DNA of 64,000 bases from an uncultured Prevotellaceae bacterium (GCA_900314655.1 OMWC01000017.1:1-64000); one strand, 5' to 3'. Numbered from the stretch's first letter, positions 1-8,646 are shown. Translations and numbers: made by a program. Notes: a model not told the origin generated them from the sequence alone.

Positions 1-1
1 C

Positions 2-139
2 TACTCTCTTAATCCTTCTATGAACGAGGGCTATATCCGTATGCTATATCCTGATTCGCCCCGTCACCCTCGCCAGAAATACCTGCTGACGGTAAAAGGA
101 CTGGCTCTTTACAATAGCAAATGCCATGGGGACAGTTGA
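2..139 (+). CDS. C-terminal fragment of a larger protein, cut by the window edge
   Basis: An open frame enters from the left edge and stops with TGA at 137-139, giving 45 residues. The stretch IRMLYPDSPRHPRQKYLLT resembles the winged-helix tail of AlbA_2/RecG-like ATP-binding regulators, which commonly end with a helix, a Pro-rich turn and a KYxLT strand. This is recognition by eye of a short tail only. It may be part of an intact upstream gene. It is followed by about 90 bp of spacer before the BRO-N/RhuM gene. Confidence 0.4.
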   Translation, partial: YSLNPSMNEGYIRMLYPDSPRHPRQKYLLTVKGLALYNSKCHGDS

Positions 140-229
140 TATATAGAAGGCTGATGGCTGAGGTCTGAAAGTATTACGGATTTACGGACTCACGAAATAT
201 AAAAATGGGTAAAAACGTTAAAAGAATAT

Positions 230-844
230 ATGGAGCAAAATTCTAACAACATCCCAGAACTCCAATCTCCTTTCGAACAGTTAAGAGAGGTTGATGCTGA
301 TGGCAAAGAATGGTGGAACTCTCGCAAGTTGGCGAGAGTGATGGGCTATGGCAAGTACTGGAACTTTGAACGTGTCATAGCCAAGGCACAGGCATGGACT
401 TCGCAAAAGGGCTATCATCTTGGTGAGCATTTTGTGGAGATAACAGAGATGGCAGAACTGGGTAGTGGCGCAGTCAGAGAAGTGACAAGCATTCGACTTT
501 CTCGTGCGGCCTGCATGGCTGTGGCTATGAATGCCGACCAAAAGAAAGAGATGGTGAAGGCTGCACAGCAATATTTCAGCGCGACCATGACTCCAGACGT
601 TGCCGTTAGAAGCATGGAGTCCTCTATTTTGATGTATAAAGGCGGACGTGGGAAAGTACAAGTGCAGGTAGTCTTTGACACCAATACTTTCTGGCTTTCA
701 CAGCAGAGAATGGCTGAGTTGTTTGGAGTGACCCAACAAAACATTAGCTATCATCTGTCACAGATAGAAGAAAGCGGTGAACTCCATTTGTCCGGTGCTT
801 ACAAAAAATTTTGTTACCTTCGGACAAATAGTCTAGAGAGGTGA
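230..844 (+). CDS. Truncated BRO-N/DinD-like and RhuM fusion (probably a broken gene)
   Basis: The 204-residue product starts with a region (about residues 25-120) like the BRO-N/DinD family: WWNSRKLARVMGY, a WxxFxxVIxKA-like segment and ELGSGAVREV. It then switches at about residue 131 to the N-terminus of RhuM-family virulence proteins, including a helix-turn-helix with LSQQRMAELFGVTQQNIS (156-173). The last 15 or so residues no longer look like RhuM, because the frame slips in the A6/T4 tract at 803-812. RhuM homologs are usually several hundred residues, so most of the protein is missing. Related proteins occur in phages, islands and toxin/antitoxin-like loci, but no biochemical role can be given. 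It is probably not functional as full-length RhuM; an expressed N-terminal DNA-binding fragment remains possible. Confidence 0.6.
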   Translation: MEQNSNNIPELQSPFEQLREVDADGKEWWNSRKLARVMGYGKYWNFERVIAKAQAWTSQKGYHLGEHFVEITEMAELGSGAVREVTSIRLSRAACMAVAMNADQKKEMVKAAQQYFSATMTPDVAVRSMESSILMYKGGRGKVQVQVVFDTNTFWLSQQRMAELFGVTQQNISYHLSQIEESGELHLSGAYKKFCYLRTNSLER

Positions 845-963
845 TGTTGTACAACCTCGATGTAGTCATTGCCGTTGGTTATCGAGTAAACAGCTATGAA
901 GCAACTCTGTTCCGTATCTGGGCGACACAAGTCTTGAAAGAATACCTTACCAAAGGCTTTTAG
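841..963 (+). pseudogene. RhuM C-terminal remnant in a shifted frame
   Basis: In the frame beginning at 841 the sequence reads VMLYNLDVVIAVGYRVNSYE and continues with FRIWATQ and LKEYLTKGF, then TAG at 961-963. This is the conserved RhuM core expected directly after the helix-turn-helix of the preceding gene. The same frame extends upstream through LLPSDK, then an in-frame TAG at 829-831. The gene therefore carries a frameshift near 803-812, a nonsense codon at 829-831, and loss of everything after the KGF motif. These are three independent lesions. Confidence 0.75.
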
Positions 964-986
964 AAAAATATGAGCCCATAAAAAGT

Positions 987-1022
987 AAATGGCGTGTAAC
1001 TCACCAGAGCTACACGCCATTT
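987..1022. terminator. Hairpin between the RhuM remnant and dnaK
   Basis: There is a perfect 12-bp stem: AAATGGCGTGTA at 987-998 pairs with TACACGCCATTT at 1011-1022 around a 12-nt loop. It lies about 35 bp beyond the dnaK stop codon and just after the rhuM remnant. It could terminate transcription from either side, though the U-tract is weak on both strands. Confidence 0.6.
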
Positions 1023-1055
1023 GATAGTGTTTTGTTATGTCTTTACTTATCAGTC

Positions 1056-2975
1056 TTATTTGACCTCTTCGAAGTCAGCATCCTGGATGGTGTCGTCGGA
1101 GTTGCCGCTCTGCTGCTGACCACCGGCCTGCTGGCCGCCGTTGAAACCGGCACCGGGACCTGCCTGCTGACCACCAGCCTGACTGTACATCTTCTGAGAG
1201 GCTGCCTGCATCACGGTGTTCAGGTTGGCCATGGCGCTGTCGATGGCTGCCAGGTCCTGATTCTTGTGAGCATCCTTCAACTGCTGTACGGCGGCCTCTA
1301 CGTTGGCCTTGTCGCTGCCCAGCTTGTCGCCGTTCTCATTGAGGAAGGTTTCGGTCTGGAAGATCATGGAGTCGGCCTGATTGAGCTTGTCAATCTTCTC
1401 GCGCTCCTTCTTGTCGGCTTCGGCGTTGGCTTCGGCTTCTGCCTTCATGCGGTCGATTTCTTCCTGAGAGAGACCTGAAGAGGCTTCGATGCGGATGGCC
1501 TGCTCCTTACCGGTGGCCTTATCCTTGGCGCTTACCTTCACGATACCGTTGGCATCGATGTCGAAGGTTACCTCAATCTGAGGAATACCACGACGGGCTG
1601 GGGCAATACCGGTGAGGTTGAACTGTCCGAGGCTCTTGTTCTGGGCTGCCATTGGGCGCTCACCCTGCAGCACGTGGATGGTTACCTCGGTCTGGTTGTC
1701 GGCTGCGGTAGAGAAGGTCTCGCTCTTCTTGCAAGGAATGGTTGTGTTGGCATCAATCAGCTTGGTCATCACACCTCCGAGGGTCTCGATACCCAGTGTC
1801 AGCGGAGTCACGTCGAGCAGCACGATGTCGCCTACGCCACCTTCCTTATTCAGAATAGCGCCCTGGATAGATGCACCTACAGCTACCACTTCGTCGGGGT
1901 TCACACCCTTTGAAGGCTCCTTGCCAAAGAAGTTCTTCACCAGTTCCTGAACGGCAGGAATACGGCTGGAACCACCTACCAGGATCACTTCGTCGATGTC
2001 GGCATTGGTCAACTTGGCATCTGCCATAGCCTTCTGACAAGGTGTCAGACAAGCCTGGATGAGGTTGTGGGCCAACTGCTCGAACTTAGCACGGGTCAGG
2101 GTCTTCACCAGGTGCTTAGGTACACCGCCTACGGGCATGATGTAGGGAAGGTTGATTTCTGTAGAGGTAGAACTTGACAGTTCAATCTTTGCCTTTTCGG
2201 CAGCCTCCTTCAGACGCTGCATAGCCATCGGATCTTGTGACAGATCGGCACCTTCGTCGTTCTTGAACTCCTGTACGAGCCAGTCGATGATGACCTGGTC
2301 GAAATCGTCACCGCCGAGGTGGGTGTCACCATTGGTGGAAAGCACTTCGAACACACCACCGCCAAACTCCAGGATAGAGATATCGAATGTACCACCACCA
2401 AGGTCGAATACGGCAATCTTCATGTCCTTATTGGCCTTGTCAACACCGTAAGCCAGTGCTGCAGCAGTAGGCTCGTTGACGATACGCTTCACTTCGAGGC
2501 CGGCAATCTGTCCAGCTTCCTTCGTGGCCTGACGCTGAGAGTCGGAGAAGTAGGCAGGTACCGTGATGACGGCTTCCTTCACTTCCTCGCCCAGATAGTC
2601 TTCGGCGGTCTTCTTCATCTTCTGCAGAATCATGGCCGAGATTTCCTGCGGCGTGTATTTGCGGCCTTCAATCTCTACACGGGGATAGCCACCCTCGTTT
2701 ACCACGGTATAAGGAACGCGTGAGATTTCCTTCTCGGTCTGCTGCCAGTTCTCACCCATGAAACGCTTGATGCTGTAAACCGTGTTCTTCGGGTTCGTGA
2801 TGGCCTGACGCTTGGCGGGATCACCCACCTTACGCTCACCGTCCTTTACAAAACCAACCACTGAAGGGGTGGTTCGCTTACCTTCGCTGTTAGCGATCAC
2901 TACGGGCTCGTTGCCCTCAAATACTGCGACACAACTGTTAGTTGTACCCAGGTCAATACCAATAATCTTTCCCAT
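1056..2975 (-). CDS. dnaK: Molecular chaperone DnaK (Hsp70)
   Basis: The 639-residue protein is a full-length Hsp70. It has the N-terminal phosphate-binding loop IDLGTTNSC (residues 7-15), the second ATPase signature [10 protein letters not shown], the VGGSSRIP adenosine motif, the substrate-binding domain ([28 protein letters not shown]) and a Gly/Gln-rich lid tail ending in [13 protein letters not shown]. It folds client proteins in the cytoplasm in ATP cycles driven by DnaJ and GrpE. Neither partner gene is adjacent, so it is monocistronic here. The start is fixed by [10 protein letters not shown]. Upstream lies an unusual long hairpin (3084-3124); no CIRCE element is visible. Confidence 0.98.
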   Translation of the reverse strand: MGKIIGIDLGTTNSCVAVFEGNEPVVIANSEGKRTTPSVVGFVKDGERKVGDPAKRQAITNPKNTVYSIKRFMGENWQQTEKEISRVPYTVVNEGGYPRVEIEGRKYTPQEISAMILQKMKKTAEDYLGEEVKEAVITVPAYFSDSQRQATKEAGQIAGLEVKRIVNEPTAAALAYGVDKANKDMKIAVFDLGGGTFDISILEFGGGVFEVLSTNGDTHLGGDDFDQVIIDWLVQEFKNDEGADLSQDPMAMQRLKEAAEKAKIELSSSTSTEINLPYIMPVGGVPKHLVKTLTRAKFEQLAHNLIQACLTPCQKAMADAKLTNADIDEVILVGGSSRIPAVQELVKNFFGKEPSKGVNPDEVVAVGASIQGAILNKEGGVGDIVLLDVTPLTLGIETLGGVMTKLIDANTTIPCKKSETFSTAADNQTEVTIHVLQGERPMAAQNKSLGQFNLTGIAPARRGIPQIEVTFDIDANGIVKVSAKDKATGKEQAIRIEASSGLSQEEIDRMKAEAEANAEADKKEREKIDKLNQADSMIFQTETFLNENGDKLGSDKANVEAAVQQLKDAHKNQDLAAIDSAMANLNTVMQAASQKMYSQAGGQQAGPGAGFNGGQQAGGQQQSGNSDDTIQDADFEEVK

Positions 2976-3083
2976 AATTGTATCTTTTTATTTGTTTATA
3001 ATTCATGTTCCTGAGTTCGTATGCTCCAAGGTTTATGAGTCGATTGGACGCTTGTGAACTCGATTAACATCTTACAAATCGTG

Positions 3084-3124
3084 TGCCATGCTGACATTTC
3101 GCGTTGAAATGTGACAGCATGGCA
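3084..3124. promoter_or_regulatory. Long imperfect palindrome between cysK and dnaK
   Basis: TGCCATGCTG (3084-3093) pairs with CAGCATGGCA (3115-3124), and inside it CATTTC (3095-3100) pairs with GAAATG (3106-3111) around a 5-nt loop. That gives a 16-bp stem with a small bulge. No T-run follows on either strand, so it is not a canonical intrinsic terminator. It lies about 110 bp upstream of dnaK and 38 bp past the cysK stop, so it is either an RNA end-protecting hairpin for cysK or an operator for heat-shock control of dnaK. The function is inferred only from position and symmetry. Confidence 0.5.
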
Positions 3125-3161
3125 GAACTTGGTTGATTATTGGCTGAATGACAACCGTGGT

Positions 3162-4106
3162 TTACAGGGGATACTCGTCGAAGGCATAGAGCACGGTGGA
3201 GAGGTAGCGCTCACCCGTGTCGGGGAGCAGGGCTACAATTTTCTTGCCCTTGTTCTCGGGACGCTTGGCAATCTCGGCGGCTGCAAAGGCGGCTGCTCCG
3301 CTGCTGATGCCGACGAGGAGTCCTTCCTGCTGGGCGAGTTGGCGGCCGGTAAGTATGGCGGCATCGTTCTCTACGGGCAGTATCTCGTCGATGTATTCAC
3401 CTGCATAAGTCTTGGGCACGAAACCTGCACCGATGCCTTGAATCTTGTGGGGACCGCTCGGATTGCCGCTCAATACGGCGGAAGAAGCTGGCTCTACGGC
3501 CACAATCTTCACGTTGGGATTCTTCTCCTTGAGGGCGCGTGCCACACCGGAGATGGTTCCGCCGGTACCTACGCCAGCCACGAAGATGTCAATCTTGCCG
3601 TCGGTCTGATTCCAGATTTCCTGACCGGTGGTCTCATAGTGGCGCTGAGGGTTGGCAGGATTCTCAAACTGCTGCAGGATGACGGAGCCGGGAATGGAGT
3701 CGCGCAGTTCGTTGGCGGCCTTGATGGCACCTGACATTCCGTCCTTGCCGGGGGTGAGGCGTACTTCGGCACCATAGGCCTTCACGAGGTTGCGGCGCTC
3801 GATGCTCATCGTTTCGGGCATTGTGAGGATGAGGTGATAGCCACGGACGGCTGACACGAGGGCCAGTCCTACGCCGGTGTTGCCGCTGGTGGGCTCAATG
3901 ATGGTGGCTCCGGGCTTGAGGATGCCTTTCTTTTCGGCATCTTCGATCATAGCTAGGGCGATACGGTCTTTCACACTTCCGCCCGGGTTGAAGAATTCCA
4001 CTTTGGCGGTGATGGGGGTCTCAAGACCTTTGAAGGCTGAGAATTTCTGGAGTTCCAGAAGTGGGGTATTACCGATGAGTTCGGTGAGTTGTTTTGCAAT
4101 AGCCAT
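3162..4106 (-). CDS. cysK: Cysteine synthase A (O-acetylserine sulfhydrylase)
   Basis: This 314-residue enzyme is of normal CysK length. It makes L-cysteine from O-acetylserine and sulfide using PLP. The PLP lysine lies in NPGGSVKDR (K46), the substrate loop is PTSGNTG (72-78), and a Gly-rich phosphate-binding loop [10 protein letters not shown] and the C-terminal PDTGERYL follow. It belongs to fold-type II PLP enzymes and is cytosolic. It lies 91 bp downstream of metY on the same strand with no TAnnTTTG box in between, so co-transcription of a sulfide-assimilation pair is likely. A C6-AGA-G6 palindrome interrupts the spacer. Confidence 0.97.
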   Translation of the reverse strand: MAIAKQLTELIGNTPLLELQKFSAFKGLETPITAKVEFFNPGGSVKDRIALAMIEDAEKKGILKPGATIIEPTSGNTGVGLALVSAVRGYHLILTMPETMSIERRNLVKAYGAEVRLTPGKDGMSGAIKAANELRDSIPGSVILQQFENPANPQRHYETTGQEIWNQTDGKIDIFVAGVGTGGTISGVARALKEKNPNVKIVAVEPASSAVLSGNPSGPHKIQGIGAGFVPKTYAGEYIDEILPVENDAAILTGRQLAQQEGLLVGISSGAAAFAAAEIAKRPENKGKKIVALLPDTGERYLSTVLYAFDEYPL

Positions 4107-4127
4107 AATTAACAGCCCTCCTCATAT

Positions 4128-4142
4128 CCCCCCAGAGGGGGG
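4128..4142. repeat. C/G-rich palindromic element in the metY-cysK spacer
   Basis: CCCCCC-AGA-GGGGGG is a perfect hairpin between metY and cysK. It belongs by composition and layout (CCCTCC-type arm, short loop, GGAGGG-type arm) to the palindrome family seen at 19522, 19828, 53655, 57764, 59262, 62070 and 62340. In metY-cysK mRNA it could act as an attenuator or stability hairpin. Confidence 0.6.
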
Positions 4143-4197
4143 AGGCCATACACGAGGGCAATGGGCCTGGGTTTTTATTCGTTGTTTTCTTAATGAT

Positions 4198-5490
4198 TTA
4201 TACTGCTTGGAAAGCTTCGTCGAGGGCATCGATGAGGTCGTCGATATGCTCGATGCCGATGCTCAGGCGGATCGTGGAGGGATAGATGTGGGCCTGCTCC
4301 AGTTCCTCGGGGCTCATCTGCGAATGAGTGGTAGAGGCGGGGTGGATGACAAGGCTCTTCACGTCGGCCACATTGGCCAGCAGGGAGAAGATGCGCAGAT
4401 GGTCGATGAAGCGCCAAGCCTCGTCTTGGCCTCCCTTGATCTCGAAGGTGAAGATGCTTCCTGCTCCGTTGGGGAAAAGTTTCTCATAGAGCGCATGGTC
4501 AGGATGTCCGGGCAGTGAGGGATGGTTCACCTTGGCCACCTTGGGATGCTTGGAGAGATAGTCCACGATCTTCAGCGTGTTTTCCACGTGGCGCTCTACG
4601 CGGAGGCTCAGCGTCTCCAGGCTCTGCAGCAGAATCCATGCAGAGATGGGGGCTATGGTAGCGCCGGTGTCGCGGAGAATGACGGCACGTATGCGGGTGA
4701 CGAAGGCTGCTGCTCCGGCCACGTCGGCGAAGATTGCGCCATGATAGGAGGGGTCGGGCTTGGCCAGCGTGGGATATTTATCGGCATTGGCCTTGAAGTC
4801 GAACTTTCCGCCGTCGATGATTACGCCGCCGAGCGTGGAGCCATGACCGCCGATGAACTTGGTAGCGGAGTGGACCACCACATCAGCCCCGTGCTCAAGC
4901 GGACGGTAGAGATAAGGAGTGGCAAAAGTGTTGTCCACGATGACGAGGGTGTTGTGGCGGTGGGCTATCTCGCTGATGCGGTCCACATCGGTCACCGAAG
5001 CGTTGGGATTGCCGAAGGTCTCGATGATAATGGCCTTCGTGTTCGGACGGAACGCCTTGTCCACGGCTTCGAAGTCGCTGGGATCTACGATGGTGGAAGC
5101 AACGCCTTGCGTGGAGAGCGTGTGCTCGATGAGGTTGAACGTGCCGCCATAGAGGTTGTCGGCAGCGATGATGTGGTCGCCGTTCTGTGCGATGTTCTGC
5201 AGGGCATAGGTAATGGCTGCTGCACCGGAGGCCACGGCCAGTCCTGCCACACCACCCTCAAGGGCAGCTACGCGGTCTTCGAAAACACCCTGGGTGGTGT
5301 TGGTCAGGCGGCCATAGATGTTGCCTGCATCGCGCAGTCCGAAACGGTCGGCGGCATGCTGTGCGTTATGGAACACATAACTGGTGGTTTGGTAGATGGG
5401 CACGGCGCGTGAATCGGTCACGGGGTCAGCCTGCTCTTGTCCTACGTGGAGTTGCAAAGTCTCGAAATGGAGTTTCTTTTCGTTGCTCAT
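4198..5490 (-). CDS. metY: O-acetylhomoserine sulfhydrylase (aminocarboxypropyltransferase)
   Basis: The 430-residue protein is a Cys/Met-metabolism PLP enzyme (fold type I). The sequence shows the N-terminal PIYQTTSYVF and NIYGRLTNTTQ, the cofactor aspartate in VDNTFATPY, and the PLP lysine K211 in HSATKFIGGHG. Length and the long C-terminal VKSLVIHPASTTH/SIGIEHIDDLIDAL segment fit MetY better than the shorter cystathionine synthases/lyases. It makes homocysteine from O-acetylhomoserine and sulfide. It pairs with downstream cysK, and together they cover both direct sulfide-incorporation routes. A TAACTTTG box on the minus strand lies about 60 bp upstream. Confidence 0.93.
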   Translation of the reverse strand: MSNEKKLHFETLQLHVGQEQADPVTDSRAVPIYQTTSYVFHNAQHAADRFGLRDAGNIYGRLTNTTQGVFEDRVAALEGGVAGLAVASGAAAITYALQNIAQNGDHIIAADNLYGGTFNLIEHTLSTQGVASTIVDPSDFEAVDKAFRPNTKAIIIETFGNPNASVTDVDRISEIAHRHNTLVIVDNTFATPYLYRPLEHGADVVVHSATKFIGGHGSTLGGVIIDGGKFDFKANADKYPTLAKPDPSYHGAIFADVAGAAAFVTRIRAVILRDTGATIAPISAWILLQSLETLSLRVERHVENTLKIVDYLSKHPKVAKVNHPSLPGHPDHALYEKLFPNGAGSIFTFEIKGGQDEAWRFIDHLRIFSLLANVADVKSLVIHPASTTHSQMSPEELEQAHIYPSTIRLSIGIEHIDDLIDALDEAFQAV

Positions 5491-5548
5491 AATCTTATTG
5501 TTTTAACCGTTAATAATCTTTGTTGTGCCAATTGTTTGTTTGACGTTG

Positions 5549-5556
5549 CAAAGTTA
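5549..5556 (-). promoter_or_regulatory. Candidate -7 box of the metY promoter
   Basis: On the minus strand 5549-5556 reads TAACTTTG, a match to TAnnTTTG, 59 bp upstream of metY. A second match (TATTTTTG) is at 5572-5579. No well-spaced TTG -33 box was found for either. The 5491-5812 intergenic stretch otherwise holds only these boxes and the divergent promoter at 5785. Confidence 0.4.
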
Positions 5557-5784
5557 CGGCGATTTTGGCTGCAAAAATATCGCACATTTGGTGGATTTGC
5601 CATACCACAAACATGGTATTTCGCTGAAAAACGCCTCGGGAATGGATGTTTTATACGTGATTTATACATTTTCGGGGGCGCCGTGGTATCTGAAAGCAAG
5701 GTGCGAGCGACTCATTATCCTGTTTTTTCGGAAGGGGATGTAAATTATTTGGTAAATGATAAATGAAAAGTGACAATTATTTTA

Positions 5785-5792
5785 TATCTTTG
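5785..5792 (+). promoter_or_regulatory. -7 box of the AAA/DUF4435 operon
   Basis: TATCTTTG lies 21 bp upstream of the ATG at 5813 and matches the Bacteroidetes sigma-ABfr -7 consensus. The -33 region has no exact TTTG at the expected distance, so the promoter may be weak or activator-dependent. Confidence 0.55.
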
Positions 5793-5812
5793 TAGCGAAA
5801 ATCTACAGGCTT

Positions 5813-6616
5813 ATGAAGTACGCGGACTATATAGAACAGATTGAGATTGACTCCCTGTGGAGCGGCAAGCGCCACGTGATATGGGACTTGGACCGCCAGG
5901 TGAACATCCTGAGTGGTATCAACGGCGTGGGAAAGAGTACTATATTAAATAAGGTGGTGAAGAGCGTTGACAACAAGGGCGACATCCTGAACCATCTGCT
6001 CAAGGGGGTGCATATCAAGACGGTACCTGCCGACGCCACGCATATCCGTTTCGACGTGATTCGTTCGTTCGACCGTCCGCTGGTCAATTCCGATACCATC
6101 AGCCGCATGGATATGAGTCTGGCCACGGAATTGGATTGGCAGTTGTATAAGCTGCAGCGGAAATATCTGGATTATCAGGTGAACATCGGCAACCTGATCA
6201 TCGAGGAACTGCAGAAAGGCAACCTGGAGGCTGCTCAGGAGTTCTCGGCTGCCAAGACGAAGTTTCAGGACATTATCGACGACCTGTTCAAGGATACGGG
6301 CAAGAAGATTGTGCGTACGGAGAATGAAATCCGCTTCTCGCAGATTGGCGAGACGCTGGTGCCTTACCAACTCTCGAGCGGTGAAAAGCAGATGCTGGTT
6401 ATCCTGCTGACCGTGCTGGTGGAGAATAACCTGCCCTACGTGCTGTTCATGGATGAACCGGAAGTGAGCCTTCACATCGAATGGCAGCAGCGGCTCATAG
6501 ACACCATTCTCGACCTGAATCCCAATGTTCAGATAATCCTGACCACCCATAGTCCGGCCGTCATCATGAACGGATGGTTGGACCATGTGACAGAGGTGAC
6601 GGATATCACGGATTAG
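5813..6616 (+). CDS. ABC/SMC-type AAA ATPase, first gene of a PARIS-like pair
   Basis: The 267-residue protein is a compact AAA_21/AAA_15-type ATPase. It has a Walker A GINGVGKST (35-43), an ABC-like signature LSSGE (187-191), a Walker B LFMDEPE (211-217), the D-loop region SLH and a switch histidine in TTHSP (H246). The insertion between Walker A and signature is short and helical. It is followed after 19 bp by a DUF4435 protein. In PARIS defence the ATPase AriA holds a DUF4435/TOPRIM nuclease AriB until a phage anti-restriction protein triggers release; this pair has the same domains in the same order. AriA proteins are generally larger, so this could be a compact relative or a housekeeping OLD-like pair. 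Confidence 0.85.
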   Translation: MKYADYIEQIEIDSLWSGKRHVIWDLDRQVNILSGINGVGKSTILNKVVKSVDNKGDILNHLLKGVHIKTVPADATHIRFDVIRSFDRPLVNSDTISRMDMSLATELDWQLYKLQRKYLDYQVNIGNLIIEELQKGNLEAAQEFSAAKTKFQDIIDDLFKDTGKKIVRTENEIRFSQIGETLVPYQLSSGEKQMLVILLTVLVENNLPYVLFMDEPEVSLHIEWQQRLIDTILDLNPNVQIILTTHSPAVIMNGWLDHVTEVTDITD

Positions 6617-6635
6617 TAGATTTCAAGTTTCAGGC

Positions 6636-7709
6636 ATGGCTAAGCGACTGACAGGCAACATATCATCCCAGTATATGGAGGCGGCCAACAGGCTGCGCTC
6701 CAAGAACGCGCGCAAGCGAATCGTGGCCTATGTGGAGAGTTATGATGATATCCTTTTCTGGCGCACCGTGCTTTCTCCCTATGAGAATGAGAAGCGCTAT
6801 TTCGAAGTGATGCTGCCTTCCCATAAGACTCTGGAGCGCGGCAAGAAATCGGTGCTGATGAATCTCGTGTTCAAGGGGAGAGAGGAGAAAGATATCCTGG
6901 GGCCTTCGATGATTGCCTGTGTGGATGCCGACTACGACTATCTGATTAAGGGCGCCACGGAGACCTCCCGCAAGATTTGGCAGAGCCCTTACGTGCTTCA
7001 TACCTATGCCTATTCCATCGAGAACCTGCAATGCTATGCCCCGTCGTTGCATAACGTGGCCGTCATGGTGACACTCAACGACCGTCGCATCTTCGATTTC
7101 GAAGAGTGGCTCAGGCTTTACTCCGAAGCCATCTTCCCGCTCTTCGTGTGGAGCATCTGGCATTACCGGCGCTCTATCTATGGCCAGTTCACGATTACCG
7201 ACTTCAACCGCACCATCGAACTGGGTGGTTTCACGCTGACCAACCCGATGGGGGCGATACAGAACATTCGGAATAAGGTTTATAAGAAGGTGGGCTGGCT
7301 GCAACGCCAGAACCCTGATGCCAAAGAAAGCTATCTGGCCCTGAAGCGCGAACTGCAGGAAGAATTGGGCGTGACGCCGCAGACTACCTATTTATATATA
7401 CAGGGGCATCATCTGTTTGACAAGGTCGTGCTGCCTGTGATGCAGAAAGTTTGTGGAAAACTGGTACACGACCGCGAACAGGAGATACGCCATCAGAGTC
7501 GGCATACGACCCAGATGCGCAACGAACTTTCGTGCTACAACCATAGCACACAGGACATAACCCAGATGCTCAAGAAGAACATGGGCTATGTCCAGTGTGA
7601 TGCTTTCCGCCGCATCCAGCAGGATGCAGAACAGTTGCTAAACGTAGGTCTCAAGAAACTTGACAGTCCCGCTGACGCTGAGCGTCTCGGTAGTGGCGGG
7701 GATCAATAA
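6636..7709 (+). CDS. DUF4435 (TOPRIM-like) protein, candidate AriB-like effector
   Basis: The 357-residue protein matches the DUF4435 layout: an acidic residue in RIVAYVESYDDILFWR (E34) and a second acidic cluster CVDADYD (D97, D99, D101). These fit the Glu and DxD metal sites of TOPRIM nucleases. The middle is helical, and the C-terminal part (CGKLVHDREQEIRHQ onward) is charged. In PARIS systems the DUF4435 protein is the effector, reported to act as a tRNA-cleaving nuclease once freed from its ATPase. Here it is translationally close to the ATPase gene (19 bp, containing a GAAACTTGAAA-type microrepeat read in reverse). Its last 24 codons overlap the end of manA on the opposite strand. Confidence 0.82.
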   Translation: MAKRLTGNISSQYMEAANRLRSKNARKRIVAYVESYDDILFWRTVLSPYENEKRYFEVMLPSHKTLERGKKSVLMNLVFKGREEKDILGPSMIACVDADYDYLIKGATETSRKIWQSPYVLHTYAYSIENLQCYAPSLHNVAVMVTLNDRRIFDFEEWLRLYSEAIFPLFVWSIWHYRRSIYGQFTITDFNRTIELGGFTLTNPMGAIQNIRNKVYKKVGWLQRQNPDAKESYLALKRELQEELGVTPQTTYLYIQGHHLFDKVVLPVMQKVCGKLVHDREQEIRHQSRHTTQMRNELSCYNHSTQDITQMLKKNMGYVQCDAFRRIQQDAEQLLNVGLKKLDSPADAERLGSGGDQ

Positions 7710-8600
7710 GGTGTCGCCCGTCTTGATGCTCACCTCGTTGCCTTCATTGTCGGTGATTTTTCCTTCACCCTTCAGACCAATCAGAATCACAAAAGAATCG
7801 AGCTCCGAATAGTCGAGTGTCATCGGCTCGTTGAGGTCATATACCGCCGTGCAGAAATAAGGGCACTGCACCAGGGAGACGCCTCTGTTCTGGCGCTCCA
7901 CGTAATGCGTGCGGTAGTCGTCTTCCACCTGATAGTTGATGCTTTCGGCAGCCAGCTTGGTGTGCAGCTCGCGATAGTTGCCGTTCTTGTCCTTGCGCTT
8001 GAAGTCGTAGATGCGGTAGGTCACATCCGAGGTCTGCTGGATTTCAGCCAGGAAGCATCCTGCACCGATGGCATGGATGCGGCCTGCGGGCAGGAAGAAG
8101 CAATCGCCTTCCTTCACCTCATACTGGGCCAGGGCTTCGCAGATGGTATCGTCTTCCACCATTTCCTTGTATTGTTCGGGCGTGATCTGCTTTTTCAGTC
8201 CGCTGTAGAGCTTGGCGCCTGGCGCAGACTCCATCAGATACCACATCTCCGTCTTGCCGCGGGGCTTGCCTTGCTTGTGGGCAATCTCGTCGGTGGGGTG
8301 TACCTGTATGGACAGATCCTGACGTGCATCGATAAACTTGATGAGCAGCGGGAACTCATCGCCGAAGCGCTTGTAGTTGGCTTGGCCCACGAGCTTTTCC
8401 TTCAGTTCGGCAACGGCCTCGTTGAGGCTTTTCCCTTTCAGCGGGCCTTCTTTCACGATAGTCTCATTGTCCTTCACTCCAGAGATTTCCCAGCTTTCTC
8501 CCACGTTCTCCAGCTGCGAGTCGAGGTGCTTGAACGGCACAATCTTGTCGCCGCCCCAAAGCGTCTGTTTGAGCAGGGGGTCAAATTTGATAGGTTGCAT
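7638..8600 (-). CDS. manA: Mannose-6-phosphate isomerase, class I
   Basis: The 320-residue enzyme is the short type I phosphomannose isomerase, which interconverts fructose-6-phosphate and mannose-6-phosphate. The expected zinc ligands are visible: Q99 and H101 in SIQVHP, E118 in KTEMWY and H176 in PAGRIHAIG. The substrate arginine region TYRIYDFKR follows. It supplies GDP-mannose/fucose precursors or feeds mannose into glycolysis. It is last in the dxs-trkA-trkH-manA run, 54 bp below trkH. The spacer is a microrepeat of TTATCGT units. Its 3' end overlaps the DUF4435 gene by 72 bp, tail to tail. Confidence 0.95.
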   Translation of the reverse strand: MQPIKFDPLLKQTLWGGDKIVPFKHLDSQLENVGESWEISGVKDNETIVKEGPLKGKSLNEAVAELKEKLVGQANYKRFGDEFPLLIKFIDARQDLSIQVHPTDEIAHKQGKPRGKTEMWYLMESAPGAKLYSGLKKQITPEQYKEMVEDDTICEALAQYEVKEGDCFFLPAGRIHAIGAGCFLAEIQQTSDVTYRIYDFKRKDKNGNYRELHTKLAAESINYQVEDDYRTHYVERQNRGVSLVQCPYFCTAVYDLNEPMTLDYSELDSFVILIGLKGEGKITDNEGNEVSIKTGDTLLIPATTETLSVSGTVKFLETYV

Positions 8601-8605
8601 ATTAT

Positions 8606-8646
8606 TATATAGTTATCGTTAAAGTTATCGTCATCGTTATCGTTTT
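8606..8646. repeat. TTATCGT microrepeat in the trkH-manA spacer
   Basis: The spacer reads as four to five imperfect copies of (A)GTTATCGT(C/T), with related ATCG units. There is no promoter box in it. It looks like a slippage-prone spacer filler rather than a regulatory site. Confidence 0.5.

Noticed and set aside
230..963. Prophage at the left edge
   Set aside because: Only one broken RhuM-type gene is seen, with no capsid, tail, integrase or terminase genes.
1032..1478. Long open frame antisense to dnaK
   Set aside because: It mirrors the dnaK C-terminal region, has low-complexity Leu/Gly/Val content and no family resemblance; dnaK on the other strand is certain.
2976..3161. CIRCE element upstream of dnaK
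   Set aside because: No TTAGCACTC-N9-GAGTGCTAA pattern is present; the palindrome at 3084-3124 is different.
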